The notes: a model not told the origin generated them from the letters alone. Counted from the first letter of the stretch, positions 26,937-36,691 are shown. The stretch is 64,000 nucleotides of DNA from Natronomonas gomsonensis (GCF_013391635.1 NZ_JACAWU010000001.1:744001-808000), one strand, 5' to 3'. A program made the numbers and translations.

Positions 26937-26994
26937 GACACCGGTGAGCGTTGCGAGGAAGGTCGGTCTTTATTTGTGCTCACCTCCCGGTGTC
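26937..26994 (+). promoter_or_regulatory. Promoter of second metY, bracketed by a long inverted repeat
   Basis: A TTTATTT box at 26969-26975 lies 23-29 nt before the ATG at 26998. It is bracketed by an inverted repeat: GACACCGGTGAGC at 26937-26949 and GCTCACC-TCCC-GGTGTC at 26978-26994, complementary except for a 4-nt insertion. The right arm covers the expected transcription start. This is a good layout for a repressor operator or for looping; function is inferred. Confidence 0.5.
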
Positions 26995-26997
26995 GGT

Positions 26998-28287
26998 ATG
27001 TTCGACCGAGACGACCTGTACACGGATTCCCTCCACGCCGGACAGGAAGCCGACCCGACGACGGGCGCCCGCGCCCCACCGATTTACCAGACGACCTCCT
27101 ACGAGTTCGAGGACGCCGAACACGCCGCCGACCTCTTCGCGCTCCAGGAGGCGGGCAACATCTACTCCCGCATCATGAACCCGACGAACGCGGTGCTCGA
27201 AGAGCGCATCGCGACGCTTGAGGGCGGGGTCGCCGCCGTCGCCACGTCCTCGGGCATGGCGTCGTTCGACCTCGCGACGTTCATCCTCGCGTCGGCGGGC
27301 GACAACATCGTCTCCGCGTCGTCGCTGTACGGCGGCACCTACACCTACCTCACCCACACCGTCGAGCGCCGCGGCGTCGAGACGCGATTCGTCGACACGC
27401 TCGATTACGAGGCCTACGCCGACGCCATCGACGAGGACACCGCTTTCGTCCACTGTGAGACCATCGGCAACCCGGCGCTCGTGACACCCGACTTCGAACG
27501 GTTGGCCGACATCGCCCACGACAACGGTGTGCCGCTGTTCGTGGACAACACCTTCGCGACGCCGGCGCTGTGTCGGCCGCTGGAACACGGCGCCGACCTC
27601 GTCTGGAACTCCACGACCAAGTGGCTCCACGGGTCGGGGACGACCATCGGCGGGATTCTCGTCGACGGCGGGTCGTTCCCGTGGGCCGACCACGCCGAGC
27701 GGTTCCCCGAAATCGCCCAGCCGAACCCCGCCTACCACGGCATCAACTTCGCGGAGACCTTCGGCGACGCCGCCTTCGCCTACGCCGCCCGGACCCGTGG
27801 TCTGCGCGACTTGGGCAACCAACAGGCACCCTTCGACGCCTGGACGACCGTCCAGGGACTCGAAACGCTGCCGATGCGGATGGAGCGACACTGCGAGAAC
27901 GCGATGGCCGTCGCGGAGTTCCTCGAGGACCACCCCGAGGTGTCGTGGGTCACTTACCCCGGACTCGACTCCCACGAGACCCACGCGGAGGCAAGCGAGT
28001 ACCTCGACGGCGGCTACGGCGGCATGATTACCTTCGGCCTCGAAGCCGGCTACGAGGCGGCGAAGAAGACGGTCGAATCGACGGACCTCGCCAGCCTGTT
28101 GGCGAACGTCGGCGACGCGAAGACGCTCATCATCCACCCGGGGTCGACCACCCACCAGCAACTCACCGACGAGGAAAAGCAAGCCAGCGGCGTCACCGAC
28201 GACCTCGTTCGCCTGTCGGTCGGTCTCGAAGACACCGACCGCATCATCGCCGACCTCGACGCCGCAATCGAGGAAGCGACCCGGTAG
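26998..28287 (+). CDS. O-acetylhomoserine sulfhydrylase-like PLP enzyme, copy 2
   Basis: 429 residues, full length. Closely parallel to the first copy: 'HAGQEADPTTGARAPPIYQ', 'YSRIMNPTNAVLEERIA', '[19 protein letters not shown]' and the PLP lysine in 'NSTTKWLHGSGTT'. Both copies keep all catalytic residues, so the pair may divide labour (for example sulfide versus cysteine or other thiols, or different growth conditions). Start 26998 is chosen by homology and by the promoter spacing; the frame is open 18 codons upstream. It has its own promoter, unlike the metY-metX pair. Confidence 0.88.
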   Translation: MFDRDDLYTDSLHAGQEADPTTGARAPPIYQTTSYEFEDAEHAADLFALQEAGNIYSRIMNPTNAVLEERIATLEGGVAAVATSSGMASFDLATFILASAGDNIVSASSLYGGTYTYLTHTVERRGVETRFVDTLDYEAYADAIDEDTAFVHCETIGNPALVTPDFERLADIAHDNGVPLFVDNTFATPALCRPLEHGADLVWNSTTKWLHGSGTTIGGILVDGGSFPWADHAERFPEIAQPNPAYHGINFAETFGDAAFAYAARTRGLRDLGNQQAPFDAWTTVQGLETLPMRMERHCENAMAVAEFLEDHPEVSWVTYPGLDSHETHAEASEYLDGGYGGMITFGLEAGYEAAKKTVESTDLASLLANVGDAKTLIIHPGSTTHQQLTDEEKQASGVTDDLVRLSVGLEDTDRIIADLDAAIEEATR

Positions 28288-28296
28288 AGACGAAAT

Positions 28297-28566
28297 TCAC
28301 CCGTCGTAGAAGAGGAACACCGCGACGCCGCCGACGACGGCGATGGCGTAGGCGGGTTGGGCGAGGACGGTCTCGATCACGCGGCCGACCGTGACGCCGT
28401 CGTAGGCCAGCGACGCCGTCGCGGTGTCGACCGTGACGCCGACCGACGCCAACAGTACCACCAGCGCCCCGAGGGCGACCAACGCTCCGACGGCGCTCAA
28501 CGGGTGGTCGTCTACCCAACTGCTCAGCGACGTGACCGGCCAGAGGGCCGCGGCTTTCGCTCCCAT
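28297..28566 (-). CDS. Small membrane protein, unknown function
   Basis: 89 residues with two hydrophobic segments (about 22-42 and 68-84) and a short loop rich in Ala/Thr/Val. ATG 28566 ('MGAKAAALWPV') looks like the natural start; another in-frame ATG lies 12 codons upstream. It reads toward the second metY and ends 9 nt from it. I do not recognise a family. Confidence 0.55.
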   Translation of the reverse strand: MGAKAAALWPVTSLSSWVDDHPLSAVGALVALGALVVLLASVGVTVDTATASLAYDGVTVGRVIETVLAQPAYAIAVVGGVAVFLFYDG

Positions 28567-28650
28567 GTCGTCTCGACGTACGACCGAAACGCGCAAAAAC
28601 ACACAGCAGACGCACGGATGACGACCGTCTGACGCCGCGGTGTCGATCGA

Positions 28651-29283
28651 TCACAAGACCGCTTTGGCTTCCAGCAACTCCAGTAGGTCCGTCATCGACT
28701 CGACGATTACGTCGCAGTGGGGGCCGACCGCGGGCTTCGGCTCGTAGCCGATAGCCAGTCCGGCCACTTCCAGCATCGGGAGGTCGTTGGCGCCGTCGCC
28801 GATGGCGACGGTGTCGTCCATCTCGACGCCGACCTCGCCTGCGAGGTCTTCGAGTGCGTCGTCCTTCGTCCCCTCGATGAGCGGGCCTTCGGCCTCGCCG
28901 GTGAGTTTCCCGTTCCGAATCGGGAGTGAGTTAGCGACGATGGTGTCGACGGAGACGCCTTCGCGTTCGAGTGCGGCCGCGACGCCGTCGTCGAAGCCGC
29001 CGGTGAGGATGGCGACGTGGTGGCCGGCCTCCGAGAGGGCGTCGATGACCTCGGCCGCGCCCGGGCGCAACTGTACGCGGTCGAACGCCGCCTCGACTTG
29101 CTCCTCGGGGAGGCCGTCGAGCAATTCGGCGCGGGCGTAGAGACTCTCGGCGTAGGAGAGCTCGTCGTTCATCGCCCGCTCGGTTATCTCGTCTATCTCG
29201 TCGGCGACGCCGGCCTCCTCGCCGAGCAGTACCGTCATCTCCGAATCCGAGAGGGTCCCGTCGAAGTCGAACGCGATGAGCAT
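28651..29283 (-). CDS. serB: Phosphoserine phosphatase
   Basis: 210 residues. HAD-fold phosphatase of serine synthesis. Motif I 'FDFDGTLSDSE', motif II 'ILTGGFDDGV', the lysine of motif III in 'EGTKDDALED' and motif IV 'AIGDGANDLPML' are all present, and the last one is diagnostic for SerB-like enzymes. SerA is encoded 2.9 kb away on the other strand with the RND exporter between, so the two serine genes form a loose cluster but not an operon. Confidence 0.9.
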   Translation of the reverse strand: MLIAFDFDGTLSDSEMTVLLGEEAGVADEIDEITERAMNDELSYAESLYARAELLDGLPEEQVEAAFDRVQLRPGAAEVIDALSEAGHHVAILTGGFDDGVAAALEREGVSVDTIVANSLPIRNGKLTGEAEGPLIEGTKDDALEDLAGEVGVEMDDTVAIGDGANDLPMLEVAGLAIGYEPKPAVGPHCDVIVESMTDLLELLEAKAVL

Positions 29284-29337
29284 ACTCCCTCTGGGTCGGG
29301 AGGGGTCACGAAACCGTCGGTTCCCGCGAACTCGCCG

Positions 29338-31920
29338 TTACACCGCTGCGGGGTCGGCGTCGGCCCACTCCGTCCACAGCACCAGCAGACTCGGCAGCAC
29401 GACGACGCTGCCGAGGAAGGCGTAGACGATGGTGAGTGCGGTGATGATGCCGAACTGCTGCAGCGGGACGAGCAGCGCCAACCCGAGGATGGCGATACCG
29501 CCGGCCGTCGAGGCCGTCGACCCCAACAGCGCGCCGCCGGTGCCGAAGACGGCGTTTTCCAGGGCCGCCTCGGTGCCGATGTCGCGGTTCAACTCGTAGA
29601 CGTACCGCTCGGAGACGTGGATGGAGTAGTCGATGCCCAGTCCGATGGTGAAACTGGTGATGAGCGCGGTCATCACGTTGAACGGGATGCCGAGCGCCGC
29701 CATCGACCCGGTAATCCACGCGACGGCGAGGGCGACCGGGGCAAGCGTGACGGCGCCCAGCGTGGCGTACCCCTCCAGCCGCCTGTAGACGGCCATCAAC
29801 ACGCCCAACACGACGACGAGCGTGACGAGGAGGCTATCGACGACCGTCGACAGCAGGTTCTCGGCGACGGCCTGATTCATGATTGGCTGGCCGGTGGCGA
29901 TGGCGGAGAGTCCGTCGCCGTCGACGGGGTCCGCGGCGGGTCGAATGTCCTCGGCGATGGCGGGTTCGCTCTGGGTGCCGTCGACGGGGACGACGATGCG
30001 CAACGCGACGTACTCGCCGTCCTCGCGGTGGACCCACGTCCCCGCACCGTCGGGCGACGCCTCGTAGAAGGCGTCGTACACCGACTCGAGGTTCCGGTCG
30101 GGGACGCCGTCGCCGTCGGTGTCGGCGGCGGTGAACGTCTCGTTGAACGCCGCGTCGTCGTCGGCGAGGTCGGCCATCACTCGTATCGGACTCCGGGTGG
30201 CGTTCGTGTCGTCCGGCAGGATGAGCACCGAGTCGCTCCGGTTTGCGGTGTCGGAGGCCGCCTGCACGCGGTCGAGGGTGTCGTCGGCTGTCACGTCACC
30301 CCTGACGAGAATCTGGGTCGTCGTCCCGCTGTAGATGTACGTCTCCCGGTCGACGAACTCGATGTTCTCCTGGGCGGTGTAGTTCCCCGGTGCGAGCGGG
30401 CCGAGGCCGTCCATCCACTCGGGCGTCTCCTCGACGAGGAGGTCCTCCTGTTCGAAGGTGGTGTCGACGGTGGCGGCGCCGCCGCCGGCGACGAGTGTGA
30501 CGACCAACGCGGCAGCGAGGACGCCCTTCGGCGAGCGCCGGGCGGCGACGAGCGGCACCGCGAGCAACGCGGTGAGTCTACCGCCTTCGGTGCCGACGGC
30601 TGGAGCCCGCCTGTCGGCGCCGCGGGCTTCGAGGCGTTCGTCCAATTCGACCTTGAGAATCGGAATGAGGAGGCCGAAGACGACGAACGCGCCGACGATA
30701 CCGACCGCGCTGACGAGGCCGAACTGTCTCACCGGCGCGACGCCGCTGACGAGGTTCGACAGGAAACCCGTCGCGGTCGTGACGGTGACGAGCGCAAGCG
30801 CCGCGCCGACGCCGCCGAGAGCGGTCGCCATCGCCTTCCGCGCCGACGGCGACCGGGCTTCGCCGCCGAACTGGAACCCACCCACGTCGTCGCCATCGGC
30901 CGGGTCGGGCGGCCGCTCCTCGCGAGCACGCATGAAGACGTGAATCGCGTAGTCGATGGACAGCCCCATCAACAGCACGGGGACGGCGACGAACAGTTGG
31001 TTGAACGTGATGTCTGCCCATCCCATGAAGCCGAACGTCCAGACGAGTACCAACGCCACGCCGAACAGCCCTAAGGCAACGTCGTAGAGGTCTCTGTAGG
31101 CGACGACCAACACGACGAGGACGAACAGGAAGGCCAGCGGCCCGACGACGGCGAGGCTGTCGAACGAGGACCGTCGGAGTTCGTCGTCGATGACGCCCTG
31201 TCCGAGCACCATCGCGTCGCCCTCGACTTCGCTGTCGACGATGTCGGCCATCTGCGTCTGGGCGCGGGCGAGTTCCTCCGCGGGCACGTCCTCGTGGTGG
31301 GAGACGACGATGGCGGTCGAGTCAGCGGTCTTGCCGTTGCCCTCGTAGCTCGTCGGCACGGTGGCGAAGGAGCCCCCCTCCGGCCAGGTGTGCTCGACGT
31401 CGTCCATTACGATGCCGACGGCGTAGGAGGTGTACAGCTCCAACTCGAACTCCGAGAGCCCCTCGATGGCCTCGATTTGTTCGGAAAGCGGCGGCCGCGG
31501 TTCGACGGTAATCTCCTGTGCGTCGACGCCCTCCTCCCTGCGGATGGCGACGATGGCGACGACGTTCGAGACGCCCAGTGGCTGTTGGTTCTCGACGAGT
31601 GTCGGCCCGACGACGGGGTCGTCTCTGAGTTCCTGCTGGACGCGCAACTGCTGGAGGTACCGCTCTCTCGTGAGGACGTTCTCGTCGTCGGCGATGACGA
31701 CGAACGACCCCGTTGAGTTCGCGGCCTGTCCGCTCATGTTGTCGGTGATGTAGCCGTCGGCGGCGTGTTCGGCGGTGCCGCCGCGGAACTCCTCGAGGGT
31801 GGTGTCGAGGACGACTCCCGGGAGACCGAGGCCCAAGACGAACACGACCGCGAGCGTGACGGCGACGACTTTCCGTCGGTGCTCGTAGACGACCGCTCGG
31901 GCGAGGCTATTCGGCTTCAT
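29338..31920 (-). CDS. RND/MMPL-family exporter (HAE3-like)
   Basis: 860 residues with 12 predicted helices in the RND plan: one helix, a large extracellular domain, five helices, then a repeat of this. Each half has a D-Y-[A/S]-I-H motif in a sterol-sensing-like segment ('MGLSIDYAIHVFMRARE' in the first, 'IGLGIDYSIHVSERY' in the second). Archaeal HAE3 proteins are hydrophobe exporters, some proposed to move hopanoids, carotenoids or lipids, but no substrate can be read here. It starts after a long leader: a TATTTAT element lies about 56-64 nt upstream. Confidence 0.85.
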   Translation of the reverse strand: MKPNSLARAVVYEHRRKVVAVTLAVVFVLGLGLPGVVLDTTLEEFRGGTAEHAADGYITDNMSGQAANSTGSFVVIADDENVLTRERYLQQLRVQQELRDDPVVGPTLVENQQPLGVSNVVAIVAIRREEGVDAQEITVEPRPPLSEQIEAIEGLSEFELELYTSYAVGIVMDDVEHTWPEGGSFATVPTSYEGNGKTADSTAIVVSHHEDVPAEELARAQTQMADIVDSEVEGDAMVLGQGVIDDELRRSSFDSLAVVGPLAFLFVLVVLVVAYRDLYDVALGLFGVALVLVWTFGFMGWADITFNQLFVAVPVLLMGLSIDYAIHVFMRAREERPPDPADGDDVGGFQFGGEARSPSARKAMATALGGVGAALALVTVTTATGFLSNLVSGVAPVRQFGLVSAVGIVGAFVVFGLLIPILKVELDERLEARGADRRAPAVGTEGGRLTALLAVPLVAARRSPKGVLAAALVVTLVAGGGAATVDTTFEQEDLLVEETPEWMDGLGPLAPGNYTAQENIEFVDRETYIYSGTTTQILVRGDVTADDTLDRVQAASDTANRSDSVLILPDDTNATRSPIRVMADLADDDAAFNETFTAADTDGDGVPDRNLESVYDAFYEASPDGAGTWVHREDGEYVALRIVVPVDGTQSEPAIAEDIRPAADPVDGDGLSAIATGQPIMNQAVAENLLSTVVDSLLVTLVVVLGVLMAVYRRLEGYATLGAVTLAPVALAVAWITGSMAALGIPFNVMTALITSFTIGLGIDYSIHVSERYVYELNRDIGTEAALENAVFGTGGALLGSTASTAGGIAILGLALLVPLQQFGIITALTIVYAFLGSVVVLPSLLVLWTEWADADPAAV

Positions 31921-32060
31921 GCGGGGACAGAGACGACAGCGGGGACACGATTCACCCGACGTGACAGCGGAGCCGATAAATACTCACCGCCGGTCGTTGA
32001 CGGCCGTTGATTATCGTCGCCGACTAACGGCACTAAATTGTGTATTCGCCGTCTCGGAGC

Positions 32061-32068
32061 TATAAATA
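32061..32068 (+). promoter_or_regulatory. TATA box in the serA upstream region
   Basis: TATAAATA, a consensus-grade box 93 nt before the serA start, which would give a leader of about 65-70 nt. A weaker TTATCC at 32132-32137, 24-29 nt before the ATG, could drive a leaderless mRNA. Two alternative promoters are therefore possible. Confidence 0.5.
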
Positions 32069-32160
32069 TGGGCACATTCGTGTATACAAATGCGGTTTCG
32101 GCCCCGGCAGCACGCGGCGATGAAGAAAGCGTTATCCCTCACGGCCGGGACCGTACGCCC

Positions 32161-33741
32161 ATGAAGGTACTCGTTACGGACCCCATCGCGGATGCCGGTC
32201 TCGACGTGATACGCGACGCCGGCCACGAGGTCGTCACGGACTACGAATCGGAGGGCGAGGAACTGCTCGAGGCGGTCGCCGACGCCAACGCGCTCATCGT
32301 CCGCTCGGGGACGGAGGTCACCCGCGAGGTGCTGGAGGCCGCGCCCGACCTCGTCATCGTCGGCCGGGCCGGCATCGGCGTCGACAACATCGACATCGAC
32401 GCCGCGACCGACCACGGCGTCATCGTCGCCAACGCCCCGGAGGGCAACGTCCGGGCGGCCGCCGAACACACCGTCGCGATGACGTTCGCAACGGCGCGGT
32501 CGATTCCGCAGGCCCACGTCCGTCTGAAGGACGGCGAGTGGGCGAAAGGCGCCTTCCTCGGCACCGAACTCAACGGCAAGACCCTCGGCATCGTCGGACT
32601 GGGCCGGGTCGGCCAGGAGGTCGCGAAGAAACTCGACTCGCTGGGGATGGACCTCGTCGCGTTCGACCCCTACATCTCCGAGGAACGCGCCGAGCAGTTG
32701 GGCGCCGACCTCGCGGAACTCGACGAGGTACTCGACACCGCCGACGTGCTCACCATCCACACGCCGCTGACGCCGGAGACCGAGGACATGATTGGCGAGG
32801 CGGAACTCGCCGAGATGGAGGGCGGCTACGTCGTCAACTGCGCCCGCGGCGGCATCATCGACGAGGACGCTCTCGCCGACGCCGTCGAGGACGGCGTTCT
32901 CGCCGGCGCGGCGCTGGACGTTTTCGCCGAAGAGCCGCTTCCAGAAGACAGCCCGCTGCTCGACGTCGAGGACGTCATCGTGACGCCGCACCTCGGCGCC
33001 TCCACGGAGGCCGCCCAGGAGAACGTCGCCGTCTCCACCGCCGAACAGGTCGTCGCCGCGTTCAACGAGGAACCGGTGATGAACGCGCTGAACGCGCCGT
33101 CGATGGACGAATCCGCCTTCCCGCGGGTCGAACCGTACATCCACCTCGCCGAGACCGCCGGCAAAATCGCCGTTCAACTGCTCGACAGCCGCGTCGAATC
33201 GGTCGAAGTCAGCTACGAGGGCGACATCGCCGAGGAGGACATCGAAATCGTCACTGCCTCCGCGCTGAAGGGCGTGTTCAAGCCGCTGGAGTGGCAGGTC
33301 AACGCCGTCAACGCCCCGCGCATCGCCGAAGAGCGTGGCATCGACGTGACCGAGAGCAAACGTCGGCAGGCCGAGGACTTCCAGAGCCTCGTGACGGTCA
33401 CCGTCAGCGACGGGGAGACCGAAATCGCCGTCTGCGGGACGCTGTTCGCCGGCGACGACCCGCGTATCGTCCGCATCGACGGCTACCGCGTCGACGCCAT
33501 CCCTGGCGGGAAGATGATGGTCGCCCGCAACACCGACGAACCCGGGGTCATCGGCCACATCGGCTCGGTGATGGGCGAGTTCGGCGTCAACATCGCGGGG
33601 ATGTTCAACGCCCGCGAAGTCCACGGGGGCGAGGCGCTCACCGTCTACAACGTCGACCAAGAGGTACCCGACGAGGCTCGCGAAAAACTCGAAGCCGACG
33701 AGCGCATCATCGAGACGAAGTACATCAGCCTGAACGGCTAA
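32161..33741 (+). CDS. serA: D-3-phosphoglycerate dehydrogenase
   Basis: 526 residues, the long form. Catalytic domains (about 1-315): NAD-binding 'GIVGLGRVGQEVAKKL', the substrate arginine in 'NCARGGIIDEDAL' and the catalytic His in 'VTPHLGAST'. The intervening ASB domain (about 320-445) and a C-terminal ACT domain (about 450-526, with 'DEPGVIGHIGSVMGEFGVN') give serine control. It makes 3-phosphohydroxypyruvate, the first step of serine synthesis. An in-frame ATG at 32068 would add 31 residues, but homologues begin 'MKVLVTD'. Confidence 0.94.
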   Translation: MKVLVTDPIADAGLDVIRDAGHEVVTDYESEGEELLEAVADANALIVRSGTEVTREVLEAAPDLVIVGRAGIGVDNIDIDAATDHGVIVANAPEGNVRAAAEHTVAMTFATARSIPQAHVRLKDGEWAKGAFLGTELNGKTLGIVGLGRVGQEVAKKLDSLGMDLVAFDPYISEERAEQLGADLAELDEVLDTADVLTIHTPLTPETEDMIGEAELAEMEGGYVVNCARGGIIDEDALADAVEDGVLAGAALDVFAEEPLPEDSPLLDVEDVIVTPHLGASTEAAQENVAVSTAEQVVAAFNEEPVMNALNAPSMDESAFPRVEPYIHLAETAGKIAVQLLDSRVESVEVSYEGDIAEEDIEIVTASALKGVFKPLEWQVNAVNAPRIAEERGIDVTESKRRQAEDFQSLVTVTVSDGETEIAVCGTLFAGDDPRIVRIDGYRVDAIPGGKMMVARNTDEPGVIGHIGSVMGEFGVNIAGMFNAREVHGGEALTVYNVDQEVPDEAREKLEADERIIETKYISLNG

Positions 33742-33777
33742 TCGGACGGATAGAAGGCGGTTCGCAGCCGCGTCGAG

Positions 33778-34044
33778 TCAAAACCAGCCGGTCAGTTTCG
33801 CCCACAGCCCCTCGTCGGTTTCCTGTTCTCCCTCGGCTTTCGCCTCCTCCAGCAGCCGCTCGTAGCGGTCGATGACCTCCTCGAGTCGCTTGTCGCGCGC
33901 TTCGAGTTCGGCTTCGAGGAACTCGGCCCACTCCTCGGCGGCCTCCCGTCGCCGTTCGCTGCGTCGCAGTTTCGCTTCCAGTTCCGTCACTCGCTCGTGG
34001 TCCGTCCCGACCGTCGGGAGCGGCTCGGATGAGGCGGATGCCAT
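33778..34044 (-). CDS. Coiled-coil protein, unknown function
   Basis: 88 residues; about 20-70 is a continuous charged heptad helix rich in Glu/Arg, and the C-terminus ends in a short hydrophobic 'LWAKLTGWF' that may be an amphipathic membrane anchor. No family recognised. It converges on serA, leaving 36 nt between the two stops. Confidence 0.6.
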   Translation of the reverse strand: MASASSEPLPTVGTDHERVTELEAKLRRSERRREAAEEWAEFLEAELEARDKRLEEVIDRYERLLEEAKAEGEQETDEGLWAKLTGWF

Positions 34045-34246
34045 AGCGAACGTGTGTCATCAACTACCAAAAACCTACGTCAGACAGGCGTCATAAATGC
34101 CCTTTCTGGGACGTGTGCGGTCCGTTCCGCATCACGATAAACCGTGTGATTCGGAAACACGGGTGTTACAGCGGCTCTACCCGCCGTTAAAAAAGGGTGC
34201 TGATGACCGGGGGAACGCCTTTCGCCCCGGAACGTCACTTCCCGAT

Positions 34247-36691
34247 ATGTCAGATGAGATGGCCGACGGCGGTGGTTCGGAGTCGTCGGGGTTGCCGGAT
34301 ATCGGCCCGCCGGCGCTCCACGCCGACCGACCCACGCCGCCGCAGTTGGAGAACGGCGAGGGGTGGGCAGCCGACCCGCTTCTCGTCTCCGGCTGTGAGG
34401 CCTACGTCGAGGGGGAGTATCTGTATCAGGACTACGTCTACGACGACCACGGCGCCGACACCCGGTCGGTGCTGGAGCAACCGCCCGATGGCGAGACGCT
34501 CGGCGGGTTCTACTGTCGGCCCACCGGTGACCTCCGGTATCCGACGGCTCCGGACACCTACGCGTTCAACGGGGCGGACTTACTGGAGTTCCGAGTGCGG
34601 CCGACGGTGGAGGGGGTCGCCTACCGAATCACGCTGAACACGATGTTAGAGTCGGATGCGGCGGCCGTTGCCATCGGCATCGACACGAGTGCCGGCGAGA
34701 GCGACGATGGGGACACCGACTGGGGCTATGGGCTGGGTGAGTTGGGGGCGCCGGTCGACCACCGACTCGTCGTCTGGGGAACGGGCGCAGAGTTGGACGG
34801 CGAACGGCTCGAAGACGACCGCGTCTCCGTCGATGTCCGCCGGAACCAAATCGAGGTGGAAGTGCCGCTCGACCCCGACGAGGAGACGTGGCGACACTAC
34901 TGTGTCACCGGCCTCTGGAACGCCGAAGACGGCCGGTTTCAGGGGATTTCGGTCGACGCCGACCGCGAGGTACCGGGCGGCGGCAAGCGCGGCATGGATG
35001 TCCCACCTGTCTTCAACGTCGGCTTCCGGTTCGAGGAACCCCTCCGACGGAACATCGACATCGAGGAACTCCTCCCGCGGTTGGCGATGATCGTCGCCAA
35101 CGCGCCGATGGAGGTACTCCAGCGACTCGACGAACCATTGCAGTTGCTCGGGTTGCTCGGTGACGCCCCGAAACTGTTCGATATCGAGGACCCGCTTGGA
35201 CTGTTCAATCCGCTGGACGACCCGCTCAGCGTCTCGGAGTTGGTCGGCGTCGCCGAGCGCCTGTCGCCGTTCAGCGAGGCGGAGGCGGTTCCGCGCTCCA
35301 TCGGCATCGGCAACTGGCGCGAACACGGACAGGCGACCGCACTCGCCAACCGCGACATCTCACAGTACCACGCCGACATCGACTTCGAGACGCTCCGCGC
35401 CGAGGAGACCGATCGCCGCGTCCCCGACTCGGGCTTTATCACCTACCTGTACCCCTCCGCCTACGAGTTCGGCGACGGGGTCGACCCCTACGCCAACGTG
35501 CTGGAGGGCCGCATCCAGCCGTACGGCGTCTACGTGCCCGAGGGCCTTGAGGAGCCGGCGCCGATGGTGACGATGCTACACTCACTCGGCAACTGCTACA
35601 CCCAGTATCCGGCGTACATGCCGACGCTGGTCGAAAACCTCGCCGAGGAGACCGGCGGTGTCGTGTTCATGCCGCAAACTCGGGGGCCGGGTATCTGGTA
35701 CAAAAAGAAGGCCGAACTCGACGTTTTCGAGGCGTGGCGGAACCTCGAATCCCGTTTCGACATCGACCGCAGTCGCGTCTCCGTGACGGGCTACTCGATG
35801 GGCGGGTTCGGCGCCATCATCATGGCGACGAAGAACCCCGACTCCTTTGGCCGCTGTTTCGCCGTCGTCGGTCCACCGGCCGAGGACCCGCTGCAAGCGC
35901 CGACGAACAACATGATTGCGACGCCGTCGCTGCTGATGACCGGGCTGTTCGGGGGTGAGGACGGCGGCGAACTGTTCTCGATTTTCACCGAGAAACCGGA
36001 GAACGCGCTCCGTCTCACCGAGAACCTCAGACACGTCCCGATGCTGTTGTGGCACGGCGGCACCGACCCCCTCGTTCCCCTCCTCGGGCCGACCAACTAC
36101 GCGCGGGAACTCCGCGAACACGGCTACCGTCACCAAATCGACGTGTTCCCGAGCGTCGACCACTTCGCGCTCGCAATTCAGGATAGCTGGGACCGCGGGC
36201 CGTCGTATCTCGCCTCGACCGAGGTGCCGAAACACCCGCCGCGAGTCACCTATCGGCGCGTCCCCGAGTTCGACTACCCCGAACTCGACATCGTCCACGA
36301 CAGCGCCTACTGGGTCACCGACATCGACGTTCGGGAGGGCCATGGCAGCGGTCTCGTCGACGCGACCTCCCTGGCCGACGGCTACGGCGACCCGAAACCC
36401 GAGCGGTTCACGTCCTCGGGAACGAGACCGATGCCGTACACCGCCACTGGAATCGAGTGGGGGGACGCCGACGACGTTCGTGGCCCCGAGAACACGCTCG
36501 AAGTCACGCTCGAAAGCATCGAGTCGGTGACGCTGTGGGTCGAAGCCGCGGGGTTGGACCCCGAAACCAAACTCACTGTCGAGGTTGACGCCGATGTCGA
36601 TGCGACGCTGACGCTCCGGGGGTCCTTCGGTACCCACGACGTCGAAATCGAGGCCGGCACGTCGACGGTCGAGGTCGGCCCACTCGCCTGA
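34247..36691 (+). CDS. Large alpha/beta hydrolase with N-terminal beta-rich module, paralogue A
   Basis: 814 residues. The N-terminal module (about 33-285) has 'DYVYDDHGADT' and 'PPVFNVGFRFEEP' and resembles the DOMON-like module of glucodextranases. A serine-hydrolase domain (about 420-680) has the nucleophile in 'TGYSMGGFG' (S517), Asp in 'GGTDPLVPL' (D607) and His in 'SVDHFALAI' (H639), as in prolyl-oligopeptidase/esterase families. The C-terminus (about 720-814) is beta-rich. No signal peptide or lipobox is visible, even with upstream in-frame sequence. Paralogue B follows 110 nt downstream. Substrate unknown; peptidase, esterase and depolymerase are all possible. Confidence 0.7.
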   Translation: MSDEMADGGGSESSGLPDIGPPALHADRPTPPQLENGEGWAADPLLVSGCEAYVEGEYLYQDYVYDDHGADTRSVLEQPPDGETLGGFYCRPTGDLRYPTAPDTYAFNGADLLEFRVRPTVEGVAYRITLNTMLESDAAAVAIGIDTSAGESDDGDTDWGYGLGELGAPVDHRLVVWGTGAELDGERLEDDRVSVDVRRNQIEVEVPLDPDEETWRHYCVTGLWNAEDGRFQGISVDADREVPGGGKRGMDVPPVFNVGFRFEEPLRRNIDIEELLPRLAMIVANAPMEVLQRLDEPLQLLGLLGDAPKLFDIEDPLGLFNPLDDPLSVSELVGVAERLSPFSEAEAVPRSIGIGNWREHGQATALANRDISQYHADIDFETLRAEETDRRVPDSGFITYLYPSAYEFGDGVDPYANVLEGRIQPYGVYVPEGLEEPAPMVTMLHSLGNCYTQYPAYMPTLVENLAEETGGVVFMPQTRGPGIWYKKKAELDVFEAWRNLESRFDIDRSRVSVTGYSMGGFGAIIMATKNPDSFGRCFAVVGPPAEDPLQAPTNNMIATPSLLMTGLFGGEDGGELFSIFTEKPENALRLTENLRHVPMLLWHGGTDPLVPLLGPTNYARELREHGYRHQIDVFPSVDHFALAIQDSWDRGPSYLASTEVPKHPPRVTYRRVPEFDYPELDIVHDSAYWVTDIDVREGHGSGLVDATSLADGYGDPKPERFTSSGTRPMPYTATGIEWGDADDVRGPENTLEVTLESIESVTLWVEAAGLDPETKLTVEVDADVDATLTLRGSFGTHDVEIEAGTSTVEVGPLA

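Noticed and set aside
29017-31074. 685-codon plus-strand open frame opposite the RND exporter
   Set aside because: Composition-driven antisense frame; the minus-strand exporter has clear RND motifs and helices.
32068-32160. Longer SerA start at ATG 32068
   Set aside because: The added 31 residues are not part of the family, which begins 'MKVLVTD'; a promoter-like element also lies inside this stretch.
34142-34230. Small stems upstream of hydrolase A (34142-34162 and 34207-34230) as a riboswitch or C/D-box RNA
   Set aside because: Arms are only 6 bp, and a TGATGA at 34200 lacks matching D boxes, so I see no convincing RNA element.
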